Assembly: GCA_012964335.1 (NCBI GenBank)
Contig: DTUF01000013.1
Span: 1-50,522 of the forward strand
DNA length: 50,522 nt
Direction: 5' to 3'
DNA from: Candidatus Poseidoniales archaeon
GTDB taxonomy: Archaea; Thermoplasmatota; Poseidoniia; Poseidoniales; Thalassarchaeaceae
The notes under the pieces were generated by a model. The model was not told the DNA's origin. It did no database searches and saw nothing but the letters and a program-made list of their open reading frames with translations. Shown one piece after another: positions 38,293 to 49,200 of this stretch. Position 1 is the first letter of the stretch; each line of letters opens with the position of its first letter. A program made the translations under genes and the position numbers.

Positions 38293-40653
38293 ATGAGGGC
38301 CGGGTTACGTGTAATTGCGATTTTCATTGCCCTCACCCTCATTCCTATCCCGACAGTTTCTGCTGACGACACAATGGCTACTGCTGCTGTACTTACAGAC
38401 GGTGCGACTAGCAGTGGTTCTGTAGACGCAGATGGTGATACTACTGATTGGTGGAAAATAGAAGCCTGGACTGGAGATTCAGTGAGCCTCAGTGTGAGCA
38501 CATGTTGCCATGGGACCTTTGATGGTTATGATGGGCAAATGGGTATATACGATTCTGGTGGGAATGAATTAACTTCAACAAGTTTCGCAAATGATGGGAC
38601 TAGAAATATTGCGGCTACAGCAACATCTCACGATTGGTATTTTTTCCGTATTAAGGCAGTACCAGATGGGTGGTTTTCTAGTCAATTCAACTATGATGTA
38701 ACTCCCCAACTTCAGACGGGATATCGGGATACTGATGACGATGGATTTACCGATAATGACGATGATTGTGACACTGTAGCAGGCGATTCAACTTCTGACC
38801 GAAACGGCTGCCCAGATTCCGATGGAGATGGATATAGTGACCCTGGATCTGGTTGGTCTGTGGCTCAAGGGGCAGATGCTTTCCCTAGCGATAACACGCA
38901 ATGGCTTGATTCCGATGGTGATGATTTTGGCGACAATCCTGCCCCGGCTACAAATCCTGATGGCTGTCCTGATTTTTACGGTCATTCAACCCAAGACCGA
39001 AATGGTTGCACAGACAGTGATGCTGATGGATGGTCTGACCCAGACCCAAATTCTCTTTGGTCAGATTCACCGTGGTATATTTCTGATGGTGCAGACGCAT
39101 TTTTCCAAGATAATACTCAATGGCATGATACCGATTCTGACCAGTTTGGTGATAATTGGGCAGATATGACTTGGGGAGTAATGCGCAATGGTACAGGTAT
39201 TGGAGAGTTTGTTGAAAATGCAACTCGCCCAGACTTTTGCCCGACAGAATGGGGTAATTCAACCGCAGACCGCTTTGGTTGTGTGGATGTTGATGGCGAT
39301 GGCTGGTCTAATCCGGATATGAATTGGACATACGACCCAGTTCTTTGTCAGAGCGATGAGACCCACTGTGCTGATGCTTTTCCTAATGACCCTACTCAAT
39401 GGGCAGACCGAGATTTGGATGGTTTTGGGGATAATCCACTTGGTACAGACCCAGACGCCTTCCCTGACAATCCTACTCAGTGGCTTGACACTGATGGTGA
39501 TGGTTACGGTGATAACACGGCATCTGGAGCTTGGCAGGCTGACAACTTTTCTGAAGAGCCAACTCAGTGGGCAGACTTAGATGGAGATGGGTATGGTGAC
39601 AACCTTTCAGGTTCTGAGCCAGATTCTTGCATCAATAGGATTGGAAGTAGCCATCATGACCGTTATGGTTGTCCAGATTCAGATGGTGATGGGTATTCCA
39701 ACGCTGATGGTACTTGGTTAGCACACCCTTCTGGATTTGGTGATGCATTTCCTGAGGAAATTACTCAGTGGCATGATGTTGATGGAGATAGTTTTGGTGA
39801 TAATCAAGAACTTGGTGCGTGGCAATCAGATTCCTGTGTTGCGACCTTTGGCAAATCTTACCGCGACCGTTGGGGTTGCCCTGATACAGACAGTGATGGT
39901 TCTTCGGATGCTCAGCCCGAACTTGGTTGGTTAGCAAATCCATTTGGTGAGGCTGATGCTTTCATCAATGACCCAACTCAGTGGGAAGACATTGATGGTG
40001 ATGGTTTTGGAGATAATCAGGCGGCGGGCGCAACCACTCCTGACCGATGCAAGGAAACACCTGGAACCAGCCGAGAAGACCGTCATGGTTGCACTGATTC
40101 AGACAATGATGGTTACTCTGACATGGGTGACCGATTCCCGTATGACCCTAGTCAATGGGCTGATTCCGACGGCGATGGGTTTGGAGACAACAGTTTTGGC
40201 CACCAATCCGATTCATGCCCATTTGAGGAAGTTAGCCTTGGGGTTTCACTGATTGATCGTTTAGGATGTCCTGATTTAGACCGAGATGGTTACTCTGATG
40301 CTGATGAAACATGGTTAGCAAATCCTGAGGGTGAAGCAGATGCATTCCCAAAAAATCGCCTTCAATGGGCCGACGAAGATGGTGATGGCTATGGTGACAA
40401 TACTATGGGAAGCCTAAGAGATGACTGCCCTAGTAAAGCAGGCACCTCATACATTGATTTGCAAGGTTGTCCAGATTCCAATAGTGATGGTTTCAGTGAT
40501 TCTTACGGCACCATTAATGCCCACATTTCGTTGATGTCAGAAAATCCATCTTCCTCATTATTCACATTCTTACCACCGATTATTATTTTCTTCTTAACAT
40601 TCCTTTTTGTAACTGCTTTACGCAAAGAGGATGGAGGTGAAATCCTTGAGTAG
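38293..40653 (+). CDS. Exported TSP3 long-repeat surface protein
   Basis: A 786-residue surface protein. The signal peptide (1-24) is followed by a PPC-like beta domain (about 25-140, DTTDWWKIEAWTGDSVSLSV). Seven or eight copies of a 60-70-residue composite repeat follow, with the consensus D-x-DGDG-Y/W-SD, then GADAFPxDxTQW, D-x-DGDGFGDN, and a DxCP...DRxGC cysteine pair. The C-terminal membrane segment (about 752-775, FLPPIIIFFLTFLFVTAL) has a short tail. The DGDG loops should bind calcium as in thrombospondin type 3 repeats. The same composite unit recurs in the 2129-residue protein. It overlaps the next gene, so the two are coupled. Role: rigid calcium-dependent surface rod or adhesin (inference). 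Confidence 0.85.
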   Translation: MRAGLRVIAIFIALTLIPIPTVSADDTMATAAVLTDGATSSGSVDADGDTTDWWKIEAWTGDSVSLSVSTCCHGTFDGYDGQMGIYDSGGNELTSTSFANDGTRNIAATATSHDWYFFRIKAVPDGWFSSQFNYDVTPQLQTGYRDTDDDGFTDNDDDCDTVAGDSTSDRNGCPDSDGDGYSDPGSGWSVAQGADAFPSDNTQWLDSDGDDFGDNPAPATNPDGCPDFYGHSTQDRNGCTDSDADGWSDPDPNSLWSDSPWYISDGADAFFQDNTQWHDTDSDQFGDNWADMTWGVMRNGTGIGEFVENATRPDFCPTEWGNSTADRFGCVDVDGDGWSNPDMNWTYDPVLCQSDETHCADAFPNDPTQWADRDLDGFGDNPLGTDPDAFPDNPTQWLDTDGDGYGDNTASGAWQADNFSEEPTQWADLDGDGYGDNLSGSEPDSCINRIGSSHHDRYGCPDSDGDGYSNADGTWLAHPSGFGDAFPEEITQWHDVDGDSFGDNQELGAWQSDSCVATFGKSYRDRWGCPDTDSDGSSDAQPELGWLANPFGEADAFINDPTQWEDIDGDGFGDNQAAGATTPDRCKETPGTSREDRHGCTDSDNDGYSDMGDRFPYDPSQWADSDGDGFGDNSFGHQSDSCPFEEVSLGVSLIDRLGCPDLDRDGYSDADETWLANPEGEADAFPKNRLQWADEDGDGYGDNTMGSLRDDCPSKAGTSYIDLQGCPDSNSDGFSDSYGTINAHISLMSENPSSSLFTFLPPIIIFFLTFLFVTALRKEDGGEILE
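40633..40640 (+). promoter_or_regulatory. Strong ribosome site selecting TTG 40646
   Basis: GGAGGTGA, a full match to the archaeal Shine-Dalgarno, lies five bases before TTG 40646 and inside the 3' end of the previous gene. It makes TTG 40646 a better start than ATG 40631, which lies within the site itself. Confidence 0.7.
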
Positions 40654-41980
40654 ACAGAGTGTAGCGTTTTTGGCGCTGATTATCCTATTAGTGCCTCTAT
40701 TTGCATCGGCTGTTTCAGCCCAGGATGCGCCACACATTGGAGTCGATAGTTCAAGAGCTGACAGGCTAGATTTAGACAATGATGGTGATAGAGATACAAT
40801 AAGAGTTGTCTATCTGATAAACACCACCTCGCACTATGCTGAGGCGGCTGTTCAGGTTGATGTAGAACATGCAGGCATGACCCTCACTTTCTGGGACAAT
40901 CTCACCTTCAACCGTACAAGCCCTTACTTCGGTTCAACAGATGTTCAGGCTTGGGGTGATGGTACTTTTACAGTTAGGATGAAGGTGTGGGACGCTGAGT
41001 CTAACATGATAGTTCACTCAGAAGATTTTGGTGAATATGAGTTGATGGCAAGTCTCTCTGCGCCTTACTTGAGATTTGATTTAGAGGCAGCACCTACGAT
41101 TTTCTTAGGTGATGATTGTATAGTTGAAAGAGTGTTCCTTGATGAGATTGGTGACCTCTATGGTGCAACGGGTGTTATCTCTCTAAGTGGCACTCCTTGG
41201 CTTGTCCCCAGTGATCTTTCTGATATTGATTGTTCAACTTGGCCGGCTCGCGATTATCACTTGGAAATGTTTTACCGAAACACCCTTGGATTCTCTACTT
41301 CGACAACTAAAGATTTCACTATTCACACACTACCCCCACCAGTATTCACACTCAATGTGTCTGGCAATAATGACGAAGTTGGCTCACCATGTACGGTGGC
41401 TATTGAGCCCTCAATTGGTACAGTAATGGCACTGATGGCCGTTGAATGGGAAATCACTGACCCTCGTGGAGAAGATTTGACTGTCCCTGGTTTCTCAACG
41501 GTGGATTGTCGTCTTTGGCAAGTAGGATTCAGTAAGGTGAGGGTTACAGTGACTTCACCTGAAGGACAATCAACGCGAGGAGCATTCAACATAGTTCGTT
41601 TACCACCTATTGGTGAAGTATCCGCAGAAGTGTTAGAAGCAGCTGGACCAGAAAATATGTGGCCAGACCGATCCCTTGGCGAAGAATATGAACCAACACC
41701 GTTCTTCGGTGAGTCAATATTAGCAGCCCAAGCGGTTGTTGGAATTATTGGCATAGGAGTTTCAATTTTGTTGGGATTATTTGGTGGGGCAATGTGGAAT
41801 CGCAGAGGTGAAGAAGAAATGGCATTTGGTGATCTGAATGCCATGGAATTAGAACCAGATGCTGATGGTTTCCCATCTTATGTAGACCCGACCGGCGTTT
41901 ACTGGCGACAACACCCTGATGGTGCTGTTGACTGGTTTGATCAAGTTTCTGGACAATGGGTACCTTATTCCGAAGTCTAG
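40646..41980 (+). CDS. Exported protein with WW-like cytosolic tail
   Basis: A 444-residue type I membrane protein. The signal peptide (VAFLALIILLVPLFASAVSAQ) is followed by one Asp-rich loop (DLDNDGDRD) and several beta-sandwich domains. The membrane segment is about residues 359-380 (AQAVVGIIGIGVSILLGLFGG), and the cytosolic tail ends in a WW-like motif (VYWRQHPDGAVDWFD, then GQWVPY). The start at TTG 40646 is chosen from the ribosome site. It overlaps the TSP3 repeat gene by eight bases, so the two proteins are probably made in a fixed ratio and may form one surface complex, with this protein connecting to the cytosol (inference). Confidence 0.8.
   Translation: MSRQSVAFLALIILLVPLFASAVSAQDAPHIGVDSSRADRLDLDNDGDRDTIRVVYLINTTSHYAEAAVQVDVEHAGMTLTFWDNLTFNRTSPYFGSTDVQAWGDGTFTVRMKVWDAESNMIVHSEDFGEYELMASLSAPYLRFDLEAAPTIFLGDDCIVERVFLDEIGDLYGATGVISLSGTPWLVPSDLSDIDCSTWPARDYHLEMFYRNTLGFSTSTTKDFTIHTLPPPVFTLNVSGNNDEVGSPCTVAIEPSIGTVMALMAVEWEITDPRGEDLTVPGFSTVDCRLWQVGFSKVRVTVTSPEGQSTRGAFNIVRLPPIGEVSAEVLEAAGPENMWPDRSLGEEYEPTPFFGESILAAQAVVGIIGIGVSILLGLFGGAMWNRRGEEEMAFGDLNAMELEPDADGFPSYVDPTGVYWRQHPDGAVDWFDQVSGQWVPYSEV
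41864..41977 (+). other. WW-like aromatic tail motif, second surface copy
   Basis: The last 38 codons encode two aromatic repeats: PSYVDPTGVYWRQHPDG, then AVDWFDQVSGQWVPY. D-P/x-x-G-x-Y/W-W-x-x-H-P and V-S-G-Q-W match the pattern of the tails ending at 4539 and 13935. Confidence 0.6.
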
Positions 41981-42049
41981 ATTGAATCAATATAGAGGGC
42001 CAAGTCAATTGCAAGATGAAATGAGGAAAAACGGGTAGGTGTCTGGGAG

Positions 42050-42478
42050 ATGGGTCAAGAATCAATACCAGATGAAGGCATTCTTTCAGAAACAAAATCG
42101 TTGTGGAAAGTTATCGGACTTGGGGCTGTGACTGCCTCCATGTGTTGTCTTCCAAGCGTGGTTTGGGTTCTTTTTGCAGGCTCGTCTGCTATTATCGCTG
42201 CTGACCAATTGTCAAATAATCTCTATTTTGGGATTGCTCGTCCAATCGTTTACGCTATTGCTATCGCCATGGTAGGTGTTGGCTTAGTCATACATTTTCG
42301 CAGTCGCGGAGTCTGTACACTTGACCAAGCCAAGAAGGAGAGGAGACGAATAATCAATACGACTCTAGCTGTAATGACTTCCACTTTCGTCATTTATTTC
42401 ATTTGGAATTACATTATTTTAGAATTGGTCGGGATTGCCCTTGGATTACCATGGGCTGAGTCTGCCATTTGGAAATGA
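42050..42478 (+). CDS. MerT-like small membrane protein with CC pair
   Basis: A 142-residue protein with about three membrane segments. The first contains TASMCCLPSVVWVLFAGSSAI, which has the same Cys-Cys-x-Pro layout as TM1 of mercuric transporter MerT. The second segment (ARPIVYAIAIAMVGVGLVIHF) ends in a cytosolic loop with one Cys (RGVCTLDQAKKER), like the loop cysteines of MerT. No MerA, MerP or MerR is nearby. It may move a soft metal or take part in thiol-redox exchange across the membrane. It stands alone and converges on the thiamine pyrophosphokinase gene. Confidence 0.6.
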   Translation: MGQESIPDEGILSETKSLWKVIGLGAVTASMCCLPSVVWVLFAGSSAIIAADQLSNNLYFGIARPIVYAIAIAMVGVGLVIHFRSRGVCTLDQAKKERRRIINTTLAVMTSTFVIYFIWNYIILELVGIALGLPWAESAIWK

Positions 42479-42491
42479 GGGCTGGTAATTT

Positions 42492-43121
42492 TCATTCTTT
42501 ATTGCAGAGAAGAATGACCGAATCGCCAGAATGAATCTTAATGTTGATGGGACCATCTGATTGATTTGAAAGTCCTTTAGTTGAGAAGGTTACAATATCA
42601 TTCTCAAGGTTCCATTTTCCACCTGTCAAGGTAACGACAGATTGACCAAAACTAAAGAGTGAAAATGTGCCTGAAAATTCTTGTTGAAACTGCTGGTTAG
42701 TTGTGAGTCTATTCAATGTTGTATCGGACAGTTCAGCTTTGATATTCAGGTCATTTGAGGCATTCGAAATAGAAGCAAGGCTACCCAGTTGGTGGTCCAT
42801 TCTTCCCCCTTCAATTCCAATGATTTGGATGTGTGACCATTGGCGTTCATTACATAGGTTGAGTGCCTTTGCAAGGTCACTTGTATCCTGTTCTTTTAGG
42901 TGTATGATTTCACAGCCATTTTCTTGCCCCCACTCAAGTTCATCCTCGCTTGCTGAATCAAGGTCACCGACAATGACGTCGGGGACAATATTCAGGTATC
43001 TTAGATGTCGGACTCCACCATCAACTGCAATCACTCTCGTAGCCGACTGGCAAGAGGTTGCAAGGGTGGTATCATCACCAACTTCTCCTGCCGCTATCAG
43101 CAGGGTTACATCTACTCCCAC
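42492..43121 (-). CDS. thiN: Thiamine pyrophosphokinase
   Basis: A 209-residue TPK that makes thiamine diphosphate from thiamine and ATP in the cytosol. Motifs: AVDGG (32-36), VPDVIVGDLDS (46-56), QDTSDLAKAL (78-87, usual form KDxTD) and GIEGGRMDHQLGSL (102-115). Length matches bacterial and eukaryotic TPK (about 210-220). Many archaea make the cofactor through ThiL instead, so a TPK suggests thiamine salvage. Start GTG 43121. It is divergent from the 2129-residue gene across 98 bases and convergent with the MerT-like gene. Confidence 0.92.
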   Translation of the reverse strand: MGVDVTLLIAAGEVGDDTTLATSCQSATRVIAVDGGVRHLRYLNIVPDVIVGDLDSASEDELEWGQENGCEIIHLKEQDTSDLAKALNLCNERQWSHIQIIGIEGGRMDHQLGSLASISNASNDLNIKAELSDTTLNRLTTNQQFQQEFSGTFSLFSFGQSVVTLTGGKWNLENDIVTFSTKGLSNQSDGPINIKIHSGDSVILLCNKE

Positions 43122-43211
43122 GATTGTCCTAATGGCTGTTAACTTATTCGTTTTACTAGTCTAAAGGTTACCACATCTATTGACTACCCTTTTACAGGAA
43201 CGGTGTTTCCA

Positions 43212-43230
43212 TCGGCCCCATGGGGGCCGA
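43212..43230 (+). promoter_or_regulatory. Palindrome with the start codon as its loop
   Basis: TCGGCCCC-ATG-GGGGCCGA is a perfect eight-pair GC-rich inverted repeat whose three-base centre is exactly ATG 43220 of the 2129-residue surface gene. The second arm encodes the Gly-Ala start of the protein. If transcribed it would make a very stable hairpin presenting or hiding the start codon. If transcription starts at the ATG, the symmetry can act only in DNA. Confidence 0.75.
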
Positions 43231-46200
43231 GCGAGTAGCAAGCAGAGAGTTGTTGCTTCCTTCAGCCTTGGTACTTTTATTACTATTTTCAGTCGTGACT
43301 CCAATACTGTCAATATCGCAAAGTGACGAAACATCTCTAGAGCAAAATCAGGTGATAGCGCCTAGTACTTCATTTTCGAATGGTAATGGGGAACAATTCG
43401 CTGGACAAACGATGATTATCAACGCATCAGATTGGCTAGTTGATTCAACTCGGGGGATGGATGTCTGGCAAACAACCATCATCAACACATCCCTCACTTT
43501 CGACGAGATAGAACTTTCACGAGACGACAGAGGCCGGGCAAGAGGATGTTTACACGAGGACTCAGGAGGTGTGTGGATTGCAACACTCGAATTTGGTGGT
43601 ACCACCACCATTACTCAAGTTGATGCAGGAGGTGTAGAACTTGGAAAGAAATGCTCAATCGTTATTGATGAGCGCGAACTATTGCATATTGCTTACACTA
43701 ACGAATCTGGATTTCTTAAGGTTGCATATCAGCGGGCGAGTGGACTCTGGAACATGAGAACGATTGAAAATCAGACTTCAGTCTCAAAAATCTCCCTATT
43801 ACTCGACTCGGCTGGTGCTGAAAATGTGGTTTGGTTAGATTCTAACAATGGACTCCATTTTGCCTCGTACACTACTTGGTGGACTCATCAAGAATTGTTA
43901 AAGGGTACAAGGGTTGGTGCCCAATACGAGGTATATTTGGACTCAGATGATTCTCTGAATATCTTCTATCAAAATTTAGACACTACACAAATGATTCATG
44001 GGATTTTAGGTACAGATGGTAATTGGACGCTCACAACTCTAACCGCTGGTCAAGATCTTGGGCCAGCTATGTCGTTTGCCAAGGATCCATCAACCGGAAA
44101 TATCCAGTATGTTTACGGGTCTTCAAATTCTTCAGGGTTAACCATTGTACGGGACTTGACTGGTCAAGAGAATGGCCGACTTTCACCATCAATTGAGACT
44201 TTGACAACGGGTGCCGTGAGTGATGAGTATGCAACTCAAGTTATCAATGACCTTGACTTTGATTGTGATGGTATTGATGATTTGATTGTTAGCCGGCCGG
44301 CTGCAAATACCGAAATTGGAGCAGTTGACATCTTTTGGGGCTCAGGGATGGGGATTTCATCTCTCCCTGATTACAATTTGACCGGAAGTGCTGGTGGAGA
44401 TAGATTTGGCTCAGCAATAGCCAATGCAGGGGATGTCAATGGTGATGGATGTTCTGACCTTATTATCGGCGCTCCTGGCGCAACTAACAATTTGGGATTT
44501 GCAACTGGAGTCTCTTACATATTCTACGGCGGTAATCGCACATATTCGGCTGCAAATTGGTCAGATGCGGGTGAAGGAGGCGGAGATAAATTCGGGGGTA
44601 CAGTTTCATCAGCTGGCGATGTCAATAACGATAGTTACGCCGATATTCTAGTTGCTGCTACTGGCTTCACACAATCAGGTGGTGAAGGCAAAGTCTACCT
44701 GTATTTAGGCTCAGCAACTGGGCCTAGCACAGATCACGATTGGTATACTCGTGGATATTGGGTGAATGTAATTCAAGGCTGGTCTATGGCTGGAATTGGT
44801 GACATCAATGGTGATGGTTTTGATGATATTGCTTTGGGTGCTGCTGGTTCGTTTTCAGAACTTACAGGTAATGGTAGAGTTGAGGTATACACAGGATCAC
44901 TACTAGGCTCGATGACATTGGACAATTACTGGACAACGACAACAACCAACACACTGCTCGGCTATTCAGTTCTTGGAATTGGTGATGTCAATCAAGATGG
45001 ATATGACGATTTTGCATATAGCGAACCTCTGTACGACAATTTGGCTTTAGGAAAAGTGACAGTTCTACGCGGCTCAGCAAATGGACTACCTGACAATCCA
45101 GCATTAGAGTTGATTGGTACAGAATCCAGCCAAGCCTTTGGAAGCGCAATGTCAACAATTGGTGACATCAACGATGACGGTCTTTCTGAAATCGCAATTT
45201 CTTCAATAGGAATTAACAGCATTGGTTCTGGAAAAGTTGAGTATTTCTTCGCTGATAATTCACAACTACTACGAAGAGGGGTAAACTCAATCCTCATGGA
45301 AGGCGTGAGTGGGCAACACCTTGGCCGCACAATATCTGGTGGAGGTGATGTAGATGGTGATGGCCTGTTTGAGATTATCGTCACCTCTCTTGATAAAGAC
45401 ATGGATGGCAACTCTGCAGGTGCTGTAGTTCAAATTGAAAAGCGAAATAATGAATATTCTGATATTCCGATGGTGATGGCGGGCGCCCCCATTGATGATG
45501 TTGACCTTTATTTGGATGATTCTGGCAGGTTTCACTTATTTCTGAAATCAAGTATACTAAATCAAACACGCCATTTAGAACGGCCAAATGCGATTACAAA
45601 TGCTGCTGATGAATGGCAAGGAATCTCCTATTCTGCGAATGCATCAATGGTTGTAACTAGGTCTGGAAAGACGATTGTACTTGATGACAGCAATACTTTC
45701 ATTGAGCAAGCAGCTCACACGATTCTGACAACGCCGCACCCTCTTGCGACACACAATCGAATGGATCTTGATTTGGTTATTGATAATGAGCAGAGTTTAA
45801 TTTTCACAACATCTTACCAAAATGCCACGGTATCGGATGTTGAATTGAGGGCGGAAACAGATTCTGGCTTCTTGACTTCTACAGTGGTAACCAATAGTTC
45901 GCTTGGTGCTGGAATTTCAAGTGCGTTCGCATTAACTCACCCATTAGTATCCGGCGATAGTTGGAACATTAGTGGTACAAATTCAAACGGTTCAGAAGAA
46001 TATGGGGCTAGTTCTGGTTGTCAACTTGATAATGGAACAGGTGTATTAGTTAGTTCAGTTGTAACTACAAACCAAACTATTCTAAGTTACATAGATGCGA
46101 ATGGAAGCGTTACTACCTTCTCAATTTGGGGGTATCAAAGTGACAATGATGTTGCTTGCCTAAGTGATGGTACCTTGCAGGTTGCTCTTGTAAATGATTC

Positions 46201-49200
46201 CGGTGCTGCAGAAGTTTTGTCAGTAAATGGTAGCAATGTCACATCATTGATGACGACATCATTGACTCCAACATATGATTTGAAGTCACATATTATGAAT
46301 CAAAACATGGTGTTGTTTACCGAACAAACCCAAACTTCCGATGCAAAATTATGTACCATTAGTACAGCGAATTGTGTGGGTCTGACAATTCCTTATTCTT
46401 CGAGCGATTTGTTGAGCGCAGGGAGTACAGGGGATGGAGTGCTTTGGATAGCCTTTGATGGAGGCCCTGGTGTAGAGCGAATGACATTGGCAATCATTCA
46501 TGATTACTATGGTAACGTATTCATTGAATCAGTGTATACTGCAACAGCAGCAGGTGATATGTGCGGTGTTGATATGGAAACTGATGCTACAGGTGTAATC
46601 AGAGTTGTAGCTTGTCACTTTGATTTGAACTCAAACAACCGTTTGACAAGTTACCGTATTTACAGTGACTGGGACCGAGATTTTGTCCCTGACCCTTGGG
46701 ACGAAGTTCCTCGCGTGGGCGGTCAATGGAACGATGCTGATGCTGATGGCTACGGAGACAATCCTGATGGGCCTACGCCAGATAAATGCATTAACAGTGG
46801 CACTGATTTACTTGATAGAGGAAGTAGGTGGGGGTACTTTGGTTGTAGTGACCAAGATTTAGATGGATGGGCAGACGCTGTTGATATTTGCCAATTCACT
46901 CGCGGTAATTCATGGGTTGACCGGAAAGGGTGTGAAGACTCAGATGGGGATGGTTGGAGTACTGATAATGACCAAAACCCTGTGAATTGGTATCAACAAA
47001 GAGATACAGATGGAGATGGCCATTATGATAACCATGGTTCTGATTGTTGTGGTGGTTCTTCAAGCGATATGTATCCACTAAATGGTAATCAATGGGAGGA
47101 TTTGGATAATGATGGCTGGGGTGATAATCATAACTTCCAATATGCCAACGAAAGCCTTCGTTTATTCAACGGTCATGACGTAGATGGTGATGGCGACCCC
47201 GATTGGTTCAATATTGATTGGACAGGTGACCAATGTCCCGGATTACAAGGTTTTTCAGAGAATGATCGTGGAGGATGCTTAGACACCGATGGCGATGGTT
47301 GGTCTGACCCTCACATAGCCCAAAATGCCCAAGAAAGTACTTGGGTATACAATCGTAGTCAATGTAATGCAATAGATTCGGATGGCCGCAACGGATGTGC
47401 TGATAATTGGCCTGGTGGAAATGGTAATTCCGGCGAACCATGTGGTAGCATTGCAAACTGTTCTCAGCAATGGCATGACAAAGATGGTGATGGATATGGG
47501 GATAATACCACACCAAACGCTTGGCTACAAGATGCTTTTAATGAGGACCCGAGTCAGTGGAATGACACAGATTTGGATGGTTTTGGTGATAATCCAACAG
47601 GTACTACTTCCGACGCTTGTCCAGTGATTTGGGGTAACTCAACTGTTGATAGATTTGGGTGTCAAGATGATGATGGTGATGGTTGGTCTAACCCCGATGT
47701 TTCAGAAAGCGCACACCCGAATGGAAACGCCGACTCAAATAGCTCAAACGGTGAACAGTGGAGAGATACCGATGGTGATGGTTTTGGAGATTTCACAAAT
47801 CGTACAAATGGAGATTTCTGTCCTCAACAATTTGGCTATGCAAATGGAGATGGGGGCCGAGGATGCCCGCTCCCAGCAGAGGATTCCGATGGTGATGGCA
47901 TCATCGATGATGACGATATTTGTGGGGACACAACGATAGGCGAAGTGGTTGATACCTCGGGTCAATGGATGGGTTGCTCTGAAAATCAAAAGGATTCCGA
48001 TGGTGATGGCGTCTCAAATTATCTAGACCGTTGTGCTAATACTACTGCCCTTGCAGAGGTTGATGAAAATGGTTGTAGTCAAGACCAATTGACGCTTGAT
48101 ACTGATGTAGATGGTGTGCCTGACATTGAGGATGAATGCCCAAATACAGATTCGCTCCAAATTGATGAGTATTTTGATAATGTAACTGGATGCGCTCCAT
48201 ATCAACTGGATGAGGATAATGATAGCGTTTCAAACGCCTTGGATGAATGTGCAGGAACACCTGATGGGGCAGAAGTGGATGAAGTCGGTTGCCCACGAAA
48301 TGATATTGACACAGATGGTGATGGTTTCTTTGATGATGTAGATGTATTCCCACTTGAGGTAACACAGTGGGGTGACTTAGACATGGACGGCTTTGGTAAC
48401 GAATTAAGTGGTTTCCAAGGTGATAGTTGTACTAATGTTGCTGGTAATTCATCAGGTCCACCGAATGGTGATCGTTGGGGTTGTCCAGACACCGATGGGG
48501 ATGGTTGGTCTGACCCCTCTACAGGATGGGGTGTTGAGGAAGGGGCTGATGCTTTCATCAATGACCCAACCCAATGGAAGGACAATGATGGTGATGGATT
48601 TGGTGACAATATTACTGGGTTTGAAGGTGATGAATGCCCACTTTCAGCAGGAGTAAAAGATGGCGTTCAAGGAGTTGGTTGCCCAGCAGCAACTGGTGTA
48701 GATGGTAATGTCGTAGATGAGTGTACAAAATGGGAAGATTTTTACAATCCAACTTTGAGTCCCGGAATGATAGTTCCTGACGAATATCAATCATGTGAAT
48801 GGTACAATGAGTGGTATGGCTCAAGCGAATCTTCAACGTTACCTATGACAATGATTGGCATCGGCGCTGGGGCTTTGCTGGTTCTAGCCCTCATTTCTTT
48901 ATTCGTAATTAGGCTTATCCGCGGTGGCGATGATTGGGATGAAGATGATGATGATGTTTATGATGAATTTGAAGACGATGATGATATTTTCTCATCACCA
49001 TCTGAAGGTGGGTGGAATGCGCCTGCCGCGAGGCAGGACTTTTCAGGACTAGGCGGTGATCAACCTCCTAGGGCTGGCCCTACAGGGCGAGCAGGTTCTC
49101 CCAGTCGTGCAGGTGGTGGAGCCCCTTCACGAAGGCCTGGAGGTGGTAGTGGTCCAAGTCGCCCCGGTGGAGCAAGCGGTCCACCAAGCCGCGCAGGACC

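Noticed and set aside
38780-40500. Repeated DNA blocks resembling a CRISPR-like array
   Set aside because: The periodicity follows codons for TSP3 repeats, unit length varies, and there are no conserved direct repeats with unique spacers or cas genes.
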